From contig NZ_JAUMKC010000002.1 of assembly GCF_030519355.1 (NCBI RefSeq), forward strand, positions 372,001-436,000: a stretch of DNA of 64,000 bases, given 5' to 3'. This DNA is from Mucilaginibacter sp. L3T2-6. Its GTDB lineage: Bacteria; Bacteroidota; Bacteroidia; Sphingobacteriales; Sphingobacteriaceae. The notes under the pieces were generated by a model, which was not told the origin of the DNA, searched no databases, and saw only the letters and a program-made list of their open reading frames with translations. Positions 17,086 through 26,080 of this stretch are shown piece by piece. The position numbers and the translations under genes were made by a program. Positions within the stretch are counted from its first letter, which is position 1. Each line of letters opens with the position of its first letter.

Positions 17086-17385
17086 ATGAATTCATCTAAT
17101 AAAGATTACGGAAGAGAGCAGGAACGTCCGGGTCAAGGTAACCCGAATGAGATCCCTGAAAAAAGAGAGTCAGAACATGAAAAATCCGGCTACCCTCACC
17201 AGGTAGAGCAGGAACAACAGCAGGAAGGTAACGATGCTTCATATAGCGAACAAACTGATGTTACCCCTCCGAATCAGAAAGAGTTCCCTTCAGTAGGTAA
17301 TGCCACCACAGATTTCAGACCAAGTAATCACGGCCGTACTACAGGCCGCATGGTCGGTCATGAGCCCGGCACTGAAGGTATATAA
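17086..17385 (+). CDS. Small disordered hydrophilic protein, unknown function
   Basis: A 99-residue protein with no hydrophobic segment, rich in Glu, Gln, Asn, Pro and Gly, predicted to be intrinsically disordered. No known domain is recognised. It is the first of three such genes in a row (next at 17475 and 17858), each apparently a separate unit with a hairpin after it. Composition resembles stress-associated hydrophilic proteins, but that is only an analogy. Confidence 0.7.
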   Translation: MNSSNKDYGREQERPGQGNPNEIPEKRESEHEKSGYPHQVEQEQQQEGNDASYSEQTDVTPPNQKEFPSVGNATTDFRPSNHGRTTGRMVGHEPGTEGI

Positions 17386-17421
17386 GCCATAACACCGGTA
17401 ACAATTCGCATTTATTAAACC

Positions 17422-17447
17422 GAGAGGCATCATGCTGATAGCCTCTC
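17422..17447 (+). terminator. Hairpin after the first disordered-protein gene
   Basis: GAGAGGC and GCCTCTC form a perfect 7-bp stem with a 12-nt loop. The following sequence is only mildly T-rich (ATTGTTAC), so termination strength is uncertain. Confidence 0.5.
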
Positions 17448-17474
17448 ATTGTTACATTAATTAAGACATAAATT

Positions 17475-17708
17475 ATGGACCCGCGTGAAAAAGATCTCAG
17501 GCAAAAAATGGAAGAAGATAAAGATGATGCTACCGAGCGCTTTCCGAATGCACAAAACTCAAGCGCCGCAGAAATAAATCGTGGTATTGACCCAAGCCAG
17601 AAAAATTATATGGGTAAATCAAACACCGGCCCTGAAGGCCCGAACTGGGACCTGGAGAGTAAGGATTCCGATGGAGATACCAGCCAGAACGCCGGAGTTT
17701 TTAAATAA
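17475..17708 (+). CDS. Small disordered acidic protein, unknown function
   Basis: A 77-residue protein rich in Asp, Glu, Lys, Asn and Gly without hydrophobic segments. The first 25 residues (R-E-K-D-L-R-Q-K-M-E-E-D-K) could form a short amphipathic helix; the rest looks disordered, with a G-P-E-G-P-N-W-D-L-E-S-K-D motif. No domain is recognised. It lies between two other disordered-protein genes and has its own terminator. Confidence 0.65.
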   Translation: MDPREKDLRQKMEEDKDDATERFPNAQNSSAAEINRGIDPSQKNYMGKSNTGPEGPNWDLESKDSDGDTSQNAGVFK

Positions 17709-17730
17709 AGATTTTCGCCTTATCGATTTT

Positions 17731-17761
17731 GCCGTTTCGTTTATTGGAACGGCTTTTTTTT
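17731..17761 (+). terminator. Strong Rho-independent terminator
   Basis: The stem GCCGTT/AACGGC, extended by a wobble and a G-C pair, is followed by eight Ts. It ends the 77-residue protein gene. Confidence 0.85.
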
Positions 17762-17857
17762 GTCTGAGTATTCGAGCTGTTTTTTCTTATTTCTATTTTT
17801 TATAAAACATTTTTCTTAAAATGAAAGTTATTAAATCAAAAATAAACCTATAATACT

Positions 17858-18472
17858 ATGGAAAACAATAATGAAAATTTTGGTAATCGCAGGGACGAAG
17901 ACCAAAACAGACGTTCAGCGAGCGAATTAAGCTCGGGGGCAAATTCATCTTCAGGCAGTGGATTGGGCAGAGATAATAACTGGTCAAATTCACAGGAAAG
18001 CCAGTCAAACTCCACTTCAGATCAGAATCAGGACGATTTTGAACGTTATGGTAATTCGCGGGGTAATCAGTCTGGTTCAATGGGCGGCCAAAACAGTTAT
18101 GAGGGTTCACAAGAGAGCCAATCGAACTCGCAGGGCCAGTCAAATTCACAAAATTACGGCGGCATGCAGCAAAACCAGGCTGGCAGAGACGACCAGAACA
18201 GCTACGGTAATTCGCAGGAAAGCCAGTCGAACTCGCAGGGCATGGGCTCACAACAGGGGCGGTCTGATCTGCAAAGCGACCAGCGTAGCGACTCCGAATC
18301 ACGTGTAGATAATTCCGAATGGCAAAGCGGTGAGAGCAATAATGACAATTATAGCACCACACAGGAAAGCCAGCAAAATACGGAAGGCGGCCTGGATGAA
18401 AATGAAGATACCGAAGAAGATTTTGAATCGGATGACGATGCACAGTACCCCAGCGGTTCAGCTCAGCTTTAA
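17858..18472 (+). CDS. Repetitive Ser/Gln/Asn-rich disordered protein
   Basis: A 204-residue protein made almost entirely of Ser, Gln, Asn, Gly, Asp and Glu, with no membrane segment or signal peptide. A short unit of the form S-Q-E-S-Q-S-N-S recurs about residues 45, 87 and 121, with a degenerate fourth copy T-Q-E-S-Q-Q-N near 168. The last 30 residues are strongly acidic. The repeats are also visible in the DNA, implying duplication. Such composition is prion-like or desiccation-protein-like, but function is unknown. A strong two-way terminator follows. Confidence 0.75.
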   Translation: MENNNENFGNRRDEDQNRRSASELSSGANSSSGSGLGRDNNWSNSQESQSNSTSDQNQDDFERYGNSRGNQSGSMGGQNSYEGSQESQSNSQGQSNSQNYGGMQQNQAGRDDQNSYGNSQESQSNSQGMGSQQGRSDLQSDQRSDSESRVDNSEWQSGESNNDNYSTTQESQQNTEGGLDENEDTEEDFESDDDAQYPSGSAQL

Positions 18473-18485
18473 TTTTAAATCCAAT

Positions 18486-18526
18486 AAAAAAGCGGGGCCG
18501 TCAATCATTGACGGTCCCGCTTTTTT
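18486..18526. terminator. Bidirectional terminator between the disordered-protein gene and accD
   Basis: An A6 run, a stem with one mismatch around GCGGGGCCGTCAA/TTGACGGTCCCGC and a 3-nt loop, then T6. The symmetry lets it serve the plus-strand gene and the convergent accD gene. Confidence 0.9.
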
Positions 18527-18543
18527 AAATATTTTACTCTTGT

Positions 18544-19389
18544 TTAGTTCTCCATCATTTTCAGGAATGATGAAAGTTTCTCCTTCATCTCTCTGCGGTC
18601 GACTATAAAATCAAGGAAACCATGCTCCTGTACGAATTCTGCAGTTTGGAAGCCTTTTGGCAAATCTTTCTTAATAGTCTCTTTAATAACCCTTGGCCCG
18701 GCAAAACCAATCAATGCGCCGGGTTCAGCAATGTTTATATCACCCAGCATGGCGTATGATGCGGTTACACCGCCTGTTGTAGGGTCGGTAAGCAGCGAAA
18801 TAAACGGCAGTTTAGCTTTTGAAAGTAATGCAAGTTTGGCAGAGGTTTTTGCCATTTGCATTAACGAAAAAGCTGCCTCCATCATACGGGCGCCGCCTGA
18901 CTTAGATATCATCAGGAATGGAATTTTATGCTCAATACAATAATCAATAGAGCGGGCGATTTTTTCACCTACGACGGATCCCATTGAACCGCCGATAAAG
19001 TTAAAATCCATACAGGCAATAACCAGCGGCTGACCGCCCATCTTACCTGCCCCGGCACGAATAGCATCTTTCAGACCGGTTTTTGCCATCGTCTCCTTAA
19101 CCCTGGCTGTATATTTTTTGGTGTCTTCAAACTCCAGCGGGTCGCCTGAGGTAAGGTTAGCGAACAGTTCTGTAAATTCGTTGTCATCGAAAAGTATCGA
19201 GAAATATTCCTTTGAGCCTATGCGTAAATGGTAACCGCAGTAGTGGCAAACATATTGGTTTTCAACCTGCTCTGAATAGTGAAGAGGCTTTTTACATTGC
19301 GGACACTTGTTCCAGATACCGTCAGGAGCTTCCTTCTTTTCCTGAGTGGTTGTAATTATCCCTTTTGTTTCCCTTTTAAACCAAGCCAT
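18544..19389 (-). CDS. accD: Acetyl-CoA carboxylase carboxyltransferase subunit beta
   Basis: AccD with AccA transfers the carboxyl group from biotin to acetyl-CoA, making malonyl-CoA for fatty acids. The four-cysteine zinc ribbon C-P-x-C and C-x-x-C lies at about residues 28-50, followed by the crotonase-fold carboxyltransferase with S-K-S-G-G-A-R-M and the T-T-G-G-V-T-A-S loop. The ATG at 19389 gives 281 residues beginning M-A-W-F-K-R, the family start. A further 11 codons upstream are open but unlikely to be used. Confidence 0.95.
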   Translation of the reverse strand: MAWFKRETKGIITTTQEKKEAPDGIWNKCPQCKKPLHYSEQVENQYVCHYCGYHLRIGSKEYFSILFDDNEFTELFANLTSGDPLEFEDTKKYTARVKETMAKTGLKDAIRAGAGKMGGQPLVIACMDFNFIGGSMGSVVGEKIARSIDYCIEHKIPFLMISKSGGARMMEAAFSLMQMAKTSAKLALLSKAKLPFISLLTDPTTGGVTASYAMLGDINIAEPGALIGFAGPRVIKETIKKDLPKGFQTAEFVQEHGFLDFIVDRREMKEKLSSFLKMMEN

Positions 19390-19475
19390 ATCTGTATCTA
19401 AGTCTTTCAAATTAGGATACAAAGTAAAGCATTTTTTTAGATAAATGGTTATAGATATAGGCTCCCGGGAGTGGA

Positions 19476-20087
19476 TTATATATTTTTGGTTTTGGGTACC
19501 AAAACGGCATTTATAATGTGCAGCATACCATTGCTCTGTAATATGTCAAATTTACTGATAATACTCTCTCCGCCATTATCATCTATCAAAACAATATTAC
19601 GGTTGCTGTCAATCTTGGCAGTCAGGGTACTACCCGCAATAGTGCGGAATGTTGCCTGTCCGTTATTAGCGTTTATTTTATGCTGGATATCTTTTACGCT
19701 AAATTTGCCTGCAATTGCATGACTGGTGATCAGGTAGTTTAAATCAAGTTTATGATTTGGCTTTAAGAGCGTATCAAGTTCACCCGCCGGCAATTTTTCG
19801 AAAGCCTGGTTTGTCGGAGCGAAGAAAGTAATAGGGCCTTTGCTTCTAAATGTTTCGGTTAATCCCGCGTCTTCAATAGCGGTTACCAGTAAACTATATT
19901 CTTTCGAAAGCTCTATATTTTCGATGATATTATTTGACGATATCATCGCCGTTCCGTTTACATTTTTTACTTTCCCCCACTTAGCCTTTACCGAATCAAT
20001 GACGATATGGTTCGAGGAGGCGCTATCCTGGGCAAATAAACTCTGAGCACTAGCAGCCACCAATAAGAAGATAAACCATTTTTTCAT
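19476..20087 (-). CDS. Secreted fasciclin-domain protein
   Basis: A 203-residue exported protein: signal peptide ([14 protein letters not shown], cleavage near residue 20), then one fasciclin (FAS1) domain. Domain hallmarks are [23 protein letters not shown] and the C-terminal [17 protein letters not shown]1 domains mediate adhesion or surface interactions. I chose the ATG at 20087 over an open extension because it starts the signal peptide. A -7 promoter element ends only 5 nt upstream (see 20093-20100). Confidence 0.9.
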   Translation of the reverse strand: MKKWFIFLLVAASAQSLFAQDSASSNHIVIDSVKAKWGKVKNVNGTAMISSNNIIENIELSKEYSLLVTAIEDAGLTETFRSKGPITFFAPTNQAFEKLPAGELDTLLKPNHKLDLNYLITSHAIAGKFSVKDIQHKINANNGQATFRTIAGSTLTAKIDSNRNIVLIDDNGGESIISKFDILQSNGMLHIINAVLVPKTKNI

Positions 20088-20092
20088 GGCGG

Positions 20093-20100
20093 CAAAGGTA
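20093..20100 (-). promoter_or_regulatory. -7 promoter element 5 nt before the fasciclin ATG
   Basis: On the minus strand TACCTTTG is an exact TAnnTTTG match. Only five bases (CCGCC) separate it from the ATG at 20087, which predicts a leaderless or nearly leaderless mRNA. Confidence 0.5.
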
Positions 20101-20137
20101 GGGTTATTTGCCTGCATAGTCAAGTTTCGAAAAGAAT

Positions 20138-20212
20138 CAAGGGGCAGGAACCAGGAGCGGAAAGTATGCACTGTTTTTCAAGTCTTGATTTCTGACTATT
20201 GGTTCCTGCCTC
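20138..20212. repeat. Heptamer array with inverted partner (copy G)
   Basis: Left 7-mers CAAGGGG, CAGGAAC, CAGGAGC (20138-20158) face TTGGTTC, CTGCCTC (20199-20212). GGCAGGAACC and GGTTCCTGCC are perfect reverse complements. The right arm ends 8 bp before the stop codon of the large peptidase gene. Confidence 0.75.
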
Positions 20213-20220
20213 TTTAAAAA

Positions 20221-23200
20221 TTACCATCCCGGTGTAAAGCCCAGGCCAAACACAGGTTTATTAACGTCGGTGCGGTTAAACGGCACTGCGAAATAAGGTT
20301 CCAGAACAAAATAGCCGAATACGTTTACCCTCAGCGAAATGCCCGCGCTAAGGGCCGGTACGCGCTGGTTAGCATTGTAAACCGGGTCCTGTATCTGATG
20401 TCCGTTCTTGTCTAAAATAGGGTTGCCATTGCCGTCTACCTCGCCTTTGTGGCCTACTAAATCGGGGCTCATACCGAATTTTATCTGGTTGCCGCTATTC
20501 CAGGCCAGGCCTGCGTCAAAAAAAGCATTCAGCTCGGTGAAAAGAAATTTAGATTTAAATTGAGATAGTTTCTCGGGCCCTGTAAAAGGCAGTCTCACCT
20601 CGAAGTTGGCTACAGCAATACGGTTGCCCGACAATTGATCGATCGTGAAGCCATTGGTAGGTTTCTTTCCATTGTTATTATAAAAGGTTTGCGCTTCGTA
20701 GCCGCGGATAAGGAACGGATAGCCCACATATAGCTCATACAGGTTGCCGGTGTTACCAAAGCGGCCGTATCCGTACAAACGCGCCGCAAAAGTTACAGGC
20801 GCTGCACGCAGATAGCCGCGCAAATCAACCGTCGGGGCAAAATAATGATAGGTGCCAAAATCATACTCAGCCTGTAGCCTGTAGCGGTAACCGTTTAAAG
20901 GCGATGCCACGCCGAAAAAAGAGTTGTCGCCAACCAAAGCCGTATTTACATTAAAAATTGTTAAAGGCGACAGGTTAAAGCCTGCATTTGCCGGGTCGGA
21001 ATTATATTCGCTGTTTGGTACGTGGCGTTTGGTATAATCAATTACCCGGCCAAGCGTATCATAAACCGTGGTATATCTTTCAACCCGGTAGTAGTATTGC
21101 GCAACTCCTGTACCAAATTCTATCCTTGTTTTTTTGGTGAAAGGATAGGATGTAAAGAGCGAAGCCTGGTCCTGGAAAATCCGGATAAGATCATATCGCT
21201 CCTCCACCGAGGGAATAGTCGTATTGCTATTTACCTGGTAGTTTGAGTTTACAACACTATAATTGGCTGTTTGAAATGGAATATGCGAAAGGCTTCCGCC
21301 TATATTCCATCTGCCGGTTTGGTTGATATAAGTAAACTGTCCGCCGAAATCATAAATCTCACCATTCACTGCCAGCCCGGCATAAATTTGGTTACGGCCC
21401 AAAATATCACTGAACACGCCCTGAACGCCGCTTGATAATCCCGCACCATACTGGCTTACCGACGCCCCTACGCCGCTACTCGCCAGGTAGTCAAGCTTAA
21501 ATTTCGATTTATAAGGGATTGTTTTTATCGAGTCGACAGGCAGTTTAGGATAGGCCAGGTAGTTATTAAGGTTGGAGTTGATCAGGTCGACGCCCACTGC
21601 GCGGGCAGGAGGGAGGATGCCTGCACCGAAATCGCCGGGTTTACCCACAACCGGTTGCGGCTTAAAATCGCTCACTTTAGCATTATATAACGCATATTTC
21701 TGCTTTGCATAGTACGAGTAAACTATATCGTTGTTTGCCGAGATACTTAATGCAGGCGAATATTCGGTTATGCCGCATACGCCTGTAAATAAATTGGTCA
21801 TTTGCTCAAGGCCTCCTGTTGCCGGCGTATAGCGGTACATATTGCGGAAACCGTCGTGATTCGAAAGGAAGTAGATTTGCGTTCCATCCGACGAGTATTG
21901 AGGGTTCAAATTATTGGCCCCGTCAAATACATTAATATCGGTCACTTTCCCTGTGGCCAGGTCCAACTCGGCCAGACTGAATGTTATCTGGTAGGAAAGT
22001 GTTTGGTCATATGTTTTCCTGTCCGTAGCAAAGACTACCTTTTTGCCGTCGCGCGAAAAGCTGGGTTGATAGTCAGTGTACTTATCGTTGGTTAATTGTT
22101 TAACCTGTTTGGTGTCGAAATTATAGAGATATAAATCTACTTGTCCATTTGCAAGTCCCTGAAAAACAATATTCTTTCCGTCTGGCGACCAAGATAGGTT
22201 GCTGAACTGTTCTGCTTTGCCCATAGCCTCATCATCAATGATGCTGCCGGAGGCCACGTCGACAACCACCATTCGGTTGATGCCTTTGTTAAACACACTG
22301 AACGCAAACTTCTTACTATCCGGAGACCAGGCGCCCGCCGACTCGATGAAATTAAATTCATCTATATGCGTACTGGATACTTTTTTTGTAAGTTTTCTTA
22401 TAATCCTTCCCGTTTTCGCATCAGCTAAAAATAAGTCTACTTCAAATAAGTTTTTCTCCGATAAAAATGCAAGGTATTTACCATCCGGGCTTATCGCAGG
22501 GGCAAGGTTCATTTTCCCGGAGTTGCGCTCGTCTTCTATGCGTGTTCCCACCGGCGTCTCTACAGTATCCTTTAAATAAGGTTTATAGGTGGCCTCGATC
22601 GCGTTTTTCCACAAGCCAGAGAGGGTTTTATCATCATAACCAAACGTACGTTTGATGCCATAGCCAAGGCCGAAGCGCGCCACGTTTTTAAAGAACGGGA
22701 CAATTACCGTATCGCCGTAAGTGGAACCGATGAATGAATAAAAAGCTTCACCGTAACGATATGGGAAGTATTTGTTGGACTCGGTCAGATCCCTAACCGT
22801 TGGAATATCGTGATTTAGATAGGCATCGCGCATCCACATAGCCGTATAAGCATCTTTTTTACCTATCGAGAGGTATTCTGCCATACCCTCGATCATCCAA
22901 AGTGGAATGTTGCCTATATTTTCGAATGATACCGAATCACTGGTTTGCAGGGCGTGATATTGAAAGGCATGTACCAATTCGTGGCCGATCACATGGCGCG
23001 TCATCTGGTTACTTTCCATCACCGGCATTACAATCCGGTTTTTCAGCCCTTCGGTAACACCGCCGGTGCCTACATCAATCTCGCCATCCAGCGCAGTGGT
23101 CTGCTGGAAGTCCGGGTGGTCGGCATAGAGTATGATAGGGTTTACCCGCTTAAAGGTATCCCTGAAAACCTGTTGGTGCAACGTGTACCACAGTTCACTT

Positions 23201-23415
23201 TCCTGGGCAAAGCGTTTCAGCATGCTGTCGTTTTTCAGGTAATAATAGATTTCAAAGTGAGGGGTTTTGTAGACCTTGAATTTCAAGTCTTTATAGCGCA
23301 CCTTGTTCTGTCCGAAGTACTGCGCTTTAGCGGTAAGTGCAGGGAGAAGCGAGGCTGCTGCACAAAAGAGTATAATAGAATATTTTTTGATGCAATTGCG
23401 GAGATGTTTATTCAT
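20221..23415 (-). CDS. Peptidase-MA / TolB-like propeller / Omp85-like barrel fusion protein
   Basis: A 1064-residue exported protein with three modules. After the signal peptide (about 1-32) comes a gluzincin metallopeptidase with zinc motif HELVH (145-149) and a downstream Glu in W-M-I-E-G-M-A-E-Y (about 173-181). Residues about 290-560 hold PD40/WD40-like repeats recognisable by S-P-D-G-K and W-S-P-D-S-K, as in TolB. The C-terminal 450 residues resemble a BamA/surface-antigen beta-barrel (R-G-Y repeats such as F-L-I-R-G-Y-E, and a final F-G-L-G-F-T-P-G-W). It is probably anchored in the outer membrane with the peptidase facing the periplasm or outside. The substrate is unknown. Confidence 0.85.
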   Translation of the reverse strand: MNKHLRNCIKKYSIILFCAAASLLPALTAKAQYFGQNKVRYKDLKFKVYKTPHFEIYYYLKNDSMLKRFAQESELWYTLHQQVFRDTFKRVNPIILYADHPDFQQTTALDGEIDVGTGGVTEGLKNRIVMPVMESNQMTRHVIGHELVHAFQYHALQTSDSVSFENIGNIPLWMIEGMAEYLSIGKKDAYTAMWMRDAYLNHDIPTVRDLTESNKYFPYRYGEAFYSFIGSTYGDTVIVPFFKNVARFGLGYGIKRTFGYDDKTLSGLWKNAIEATYKPYLKDTVETPVGTRIEDERNSGKMNLAPAISPDGKYLAFLSEKNLFEVDLFLADAKTGRIIRKLTKKVSSTHIDEFNFIESAGAWSPDSKKFAFSVFNKGINRMVVVDVASGSIIDDEAMGKAEQFSNLSWSPDGKNIVFQGLANGQVDLYLYNFDTKQVKQLTNDKYTDYQPSFSRDGKKVVFATDRKTYDQTLSYQITFSLAELDLATGKVTDINVFDGANNLNPQYSSDGTQIYFLSNHDGFRNMYRYTPATGGLEQMTNLFTGVCGITEYSPALSISANNDIVYSYYAKQKYALYNAKVSDFKPQPVVGKPGDFGAGILPPARAVGVDLINSNLNNYLAYPKLPVDSIKTIPYKSKFKLDYLASSGVGASVSQYGAGLSSGVQGVFSDILGRNQIYAGLAVNGEIYDFGGQFTYINQTGRWNIGGSLSHIPFQTANYSVVNSNYQVNSNTTIPSVEERYDLIRIFQDQASLFTSYPFTKKTRIEFGTGVAQYYYRVERYTTVYDTLGRVIDYTKRHVPNSEYNSDPANAGFNLSPLTIFNVNTALVGDNSFFGVASPLNGYRYRLQAEYDFGTYHYFAPTVDLRGYLRAAPVTFAARLYGYGRFGNTGNLYELYVGYPFLIRGYEAQTFYNNNGKKPTNGFTIDQLSGNRIAVANFEVRLPFTGPEKLSQFKSKFLFTELNAFFDAGLAWNSGNQIKFGMSPDLVGHKGEVDGNGNPILDKNGHQIQDPVYNANQRVPALSAGISLRVNVFGYFVLEPYFAVPFNRTDVNKPVFGLGFTPGW

Positions 23416-23451
23416 ACAGGAAAAATAGAATAAGCGCTAAATTATTTAAAA

Positions 23452-23540
23452 GTTGGCATTAGTTGTAGCGGTTGTAAGTAATGCAAATGTTAAAGTAATT
23501 AATGTTCTAAAACCAATTCACCCGTTACAACCACTAAAGC
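23452..23540. repeat. Nonamer repeat with inverted partner (copy H)
   Basis: GTTGTAGCG and GTTGTAAGT (23462-23479) are tandem 9-mers. GCGGTTGTAA is complementary to TTACAACCAC (23525-23534) with one mismatch. The words match the GTTGTA arrays at 48740-48898. It lies between PBP1A and the fusion peptidase gene. Confidence 0.65.
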
Positions 23541-23586
23541 TATTGATAATCTCTAACGAATACGCTTTAAGCTACGCGCCGGTTGC

Positions 23587-25896
23587 TTACTGCGTATTTG
23601 CAGCACTGTCCTGCTTTACAGGTGGAGTTTTTAACGAGTCGGCTGGCCTGAACAAGCTATCGGTTTCCGCTGAATCGACTACAGGCACAGGCGATGGACA
23701 ATCATATTTTTTTGTGATTTTAGTCCATGGTTTCGGGAAAGGCCCTGGCGTATAACCCGATTTCGGGTCGGCGTAAACCTTTTCCATAAAACGGGCAAAA
23801 ATTGGCAATGCAGTATGAGAGCCTTCCCCCGTCTCGGAAGAGGTGAAGTGCACCGTGCGGTCATCCGCACCTACCCAAACACCCGTTACCAAATCCTTGG
23901 TGATGCCCATATACCAGCCATCAACATATTTAGATGAAGTGCCGGTTTTACCGCCAATCTGGTTGCTTGCTTTTTTCCACAGACCAGGGTATTCCCATAA
24001 AGCCTGGGAAGTACCGCCCGGCTCTTCCATACCGCCGCGAAACATGTAGAGCATCAGCCACGCAACTTCCTCGCTGATCACCTGTTCTTCTTTCAGTGTA
24101 AATTCCTTTAAAACGTTCCCGTCCTGATCGGTTATTTTGGTTACCAGGATAGGATCTACCTTTTTGCCCCGGTTTAAAAACGTGCTGTAAGCCCGTGTCA
24201 TTTCATAAACCGAAACGTCATTAGAGCCCAGCGATACCGATGGTATGGCTTTCAGCGGACTTTCTATTCCTACCTTATGCGCATATTCAACAACCTTGTC
24301 CCAGCCCACCTTTTCAGTAAGCTGTGCGGTGATGGAATTTACAGATTTACCCATTGCCCACCGCAACGACATATCCTGGTACGAGAAATGAAAATCTGCA
24401 TTATTGGGTTCCCAAACCTGCTGTTTGCCTTCGTCGACATATTTTATCGATACAGGCCGATCGGTAAATTTATCGCAGGGGCTGTAACCGTTATCAAGAG
24501 CAGTTAAATAAGCAAACGGTTTAAACGTTGAGCCTGCCTGCCTGCGCGCCTGGTTCACGTGGTCGTAATTAAAGTATTTGTAGTCAATGCCACCTACCCA
24601 AACCTTAATTTTTCCGGTTGTTGGCTCCATGGTCATCATTCCGGTATTCAGCAGTTTTGCGTAATATTTTATGGAATCGGCACTCGAAAACGTAGTATCC
24701 CGTTCGCCGTTCCAGGTAAATACCTTCATGTGTTTCGGCGTCTCAAAATATTGCCTGATCAGCGTCGCATCGTTATTATACTTTTTCTGCAGCCTGGCAT
24801 AAATGGGCAACTTTTCTTCAGCTTTTAAAACAAAGTCCTTTATCTCGTTCCCGTCTAAATCCTGCCATGGGTTTTTGTTTCCCCACAAATTGTAGAAGCG
24901 CTTTTGCAGCATCTTCATTTTTTCATTTACAGCCTCTTCCGCATATTGCTGCAGGCGCGGGTCTATTGTGGTGTATATTTTCAGCCCGTCCTCGTAAAGA
25001 TCATAATCATTATCTTTCAGCCATTTCTTCAGCCACCGGCTCACAGCCTGGCGCAGGTATGAGTCGCCCTGGCCCTCATTTTCCACATAACTTAAATCAA
25101 GCTTAATCGGTTTATTTACGCTCGTATCATAATCGGTTTTTTTAATGTAGTTATATTTAAGCATCTGGCCTAAAACCACGTTCCGGCGCTCTAATGAGTG
25201 TTTTGGATTGTTAATTGGGTTGTAGGTTGATGTAGCTTTCAGCATACCCACAAGTGTGGCAGCCTCGGCAGGGGTAAGGGCATCAGGGGTTTTATTAAAT
25301 AGCTTTAGCGATGCTGTTTTTATGCCGAATGTGTTATTGCCGAAAGGTACGGTATTTAGATAAAGCGTAAGGATTTGGTTTTTACTGTAAACATGTTCAA
25401 TTTTAAACGCAGTGAGCCATTCTTTAATTTTATAAACCACGGTTTTTACTCCCGGTATATGCCGCATTACGCCCTGCGATTTCTTTTTGCGTGTCTCGAA
25501 AAGGTTTTTGGCCAATTGTTGGGTAATTGTACTGCCGCCGCGCCTGTCCCCTGATGCGGTAGAAAGCATACTCGTGAAAAACGAATAAAAATCAACGCCG
25601 TTGTGATGGTAGAACCTTACATCTTCGGTAGCAATAAGGGCGTTGATGACATTAGGTGATATTTTATTGAATTCTACAGGGGAGCGGTTCTCTTTATAAT
25701 AGCGGCCTATCAGTGTACCGTCGGCATAATAAACTTCGGACGCCAGCGACATAGTCGGGTTTTTGATATCATGCATATCAGGCGAATACCCGAACAGCCA
25801 CAGGAAGTTTAACTCAATAGCACAGAAAAATATAATAACGAAGTATACAAATATTGTGAAATACCTTAGGTATCGGTTTTTTATACGTCTGAACAT
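23587..25896 (-). CDS. Penicillin-binding protein 1A (class A, bifunctional)
   Basis: This inner-membrane enzyme polymerises glycan strands and cross-links peptides. In its 769 residues: an N-terminal membrane helix (about 11-35); the GT51 glycosyltransferase with E-D-V-R-F-Y-H-H (91-98) and G-G-S-T-I-T-Q-Q-L-A-K-N (120-131); and the transpeptidase with S-T-F-K (SxxK, in A-G-S-T-F-K-P), S-V-N and K-T-G (G-G-K-T-G-T-S). All catalytic motifs are intact. The C-terminal tail is Pro- and Asp-rich and ends in T-Q. It is co-oriented with the fusion peptidase gene but separated by a repeat. Confidence 0.94.
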   Translation of the reverse strand: MFRRIKNRYLRYFTIFVYFVIIFFCAIELNFLWLFGYSPDMHDIKNPTMSLASEVYYADGTLIGRYYKENRSPVEFNKISPNVINALIATEDVRFYHHNGVDFYSFFTSMLSTASGDRRGGSTITQQLAKNLFETRKKKSQGVMRHIPGVKTVVYKIKEWLTAFKIEHVYSKNQILTLYLNTVPFGNNTFGIKTASLKLFNKTPDALTPAEAATLVGMLKATSTYNPINNPKHSLERRNVVLGQMLKYNYIKKTDYDTSVNKPIKLDLSYVENEGQGDSYLRQAVSRWLKKWLKDNDYDLYEDGLKIYTTIDPRLQQYAEEAVNEKMKMLQKRFYNLWGNKNPWQDLDGNEIKDFVLKAEEKLPIYARLQKKYNNDATLIRQYFETPKHMKVFTWNGERDTTFSSADSIKYYAKLLNTGMMTMEPTTGKIKVWVGGIDYKYFNYDHVNQARRQAGSTFKPFAYLTALDNGYSPCDKFTDRPVSIKYVDEGKQQVWEPNNADFHFSYQDMSLRWAMGKSVNSITAQLTEKVGWDKVVEYAHKVGIESPLKAIPSVSLGSNDVSVYEMTRAYSTFLNRGKKVDPILVTKITDQDGNVLKEFTLKEEQVISEEVAWLMLYMFRGGMEEPGGTSQALWEYPGLWKKASNQIGGKTGTSSKYVDGWYMGITKDLVTGVWVGADDRTVHFTSSETGEGSHTALPIFARFMEKVYADPKSGYTPGPFPKPWTKITKKYDCPSPVPVVDSAETDSLFRPADSLKTPPVKQDSAANTQ

Positions 25897-26080
25897 GGGG
25901 TAAAGATGTAAAATTATGGCCCTAAATCATAGGCAAATTAGTAAATATTAAAAACGCGGATTCAAATTGTAAATTTTACGTCAACCAAAATATTCCTGAT
26001 TTGTTTAAAATATATGGCTGTGAAGTAAATCTAAGGCTTCCAGGATTTTAATTTTAACTTGCATTTCCCAATCCTATTCT

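Noticed and set aside
18544..19422. Longer accD with ATG at 19422
   Set aside because: The 11 extra codons are not part of the family, and M-A-W-F-K-R is the usual start.
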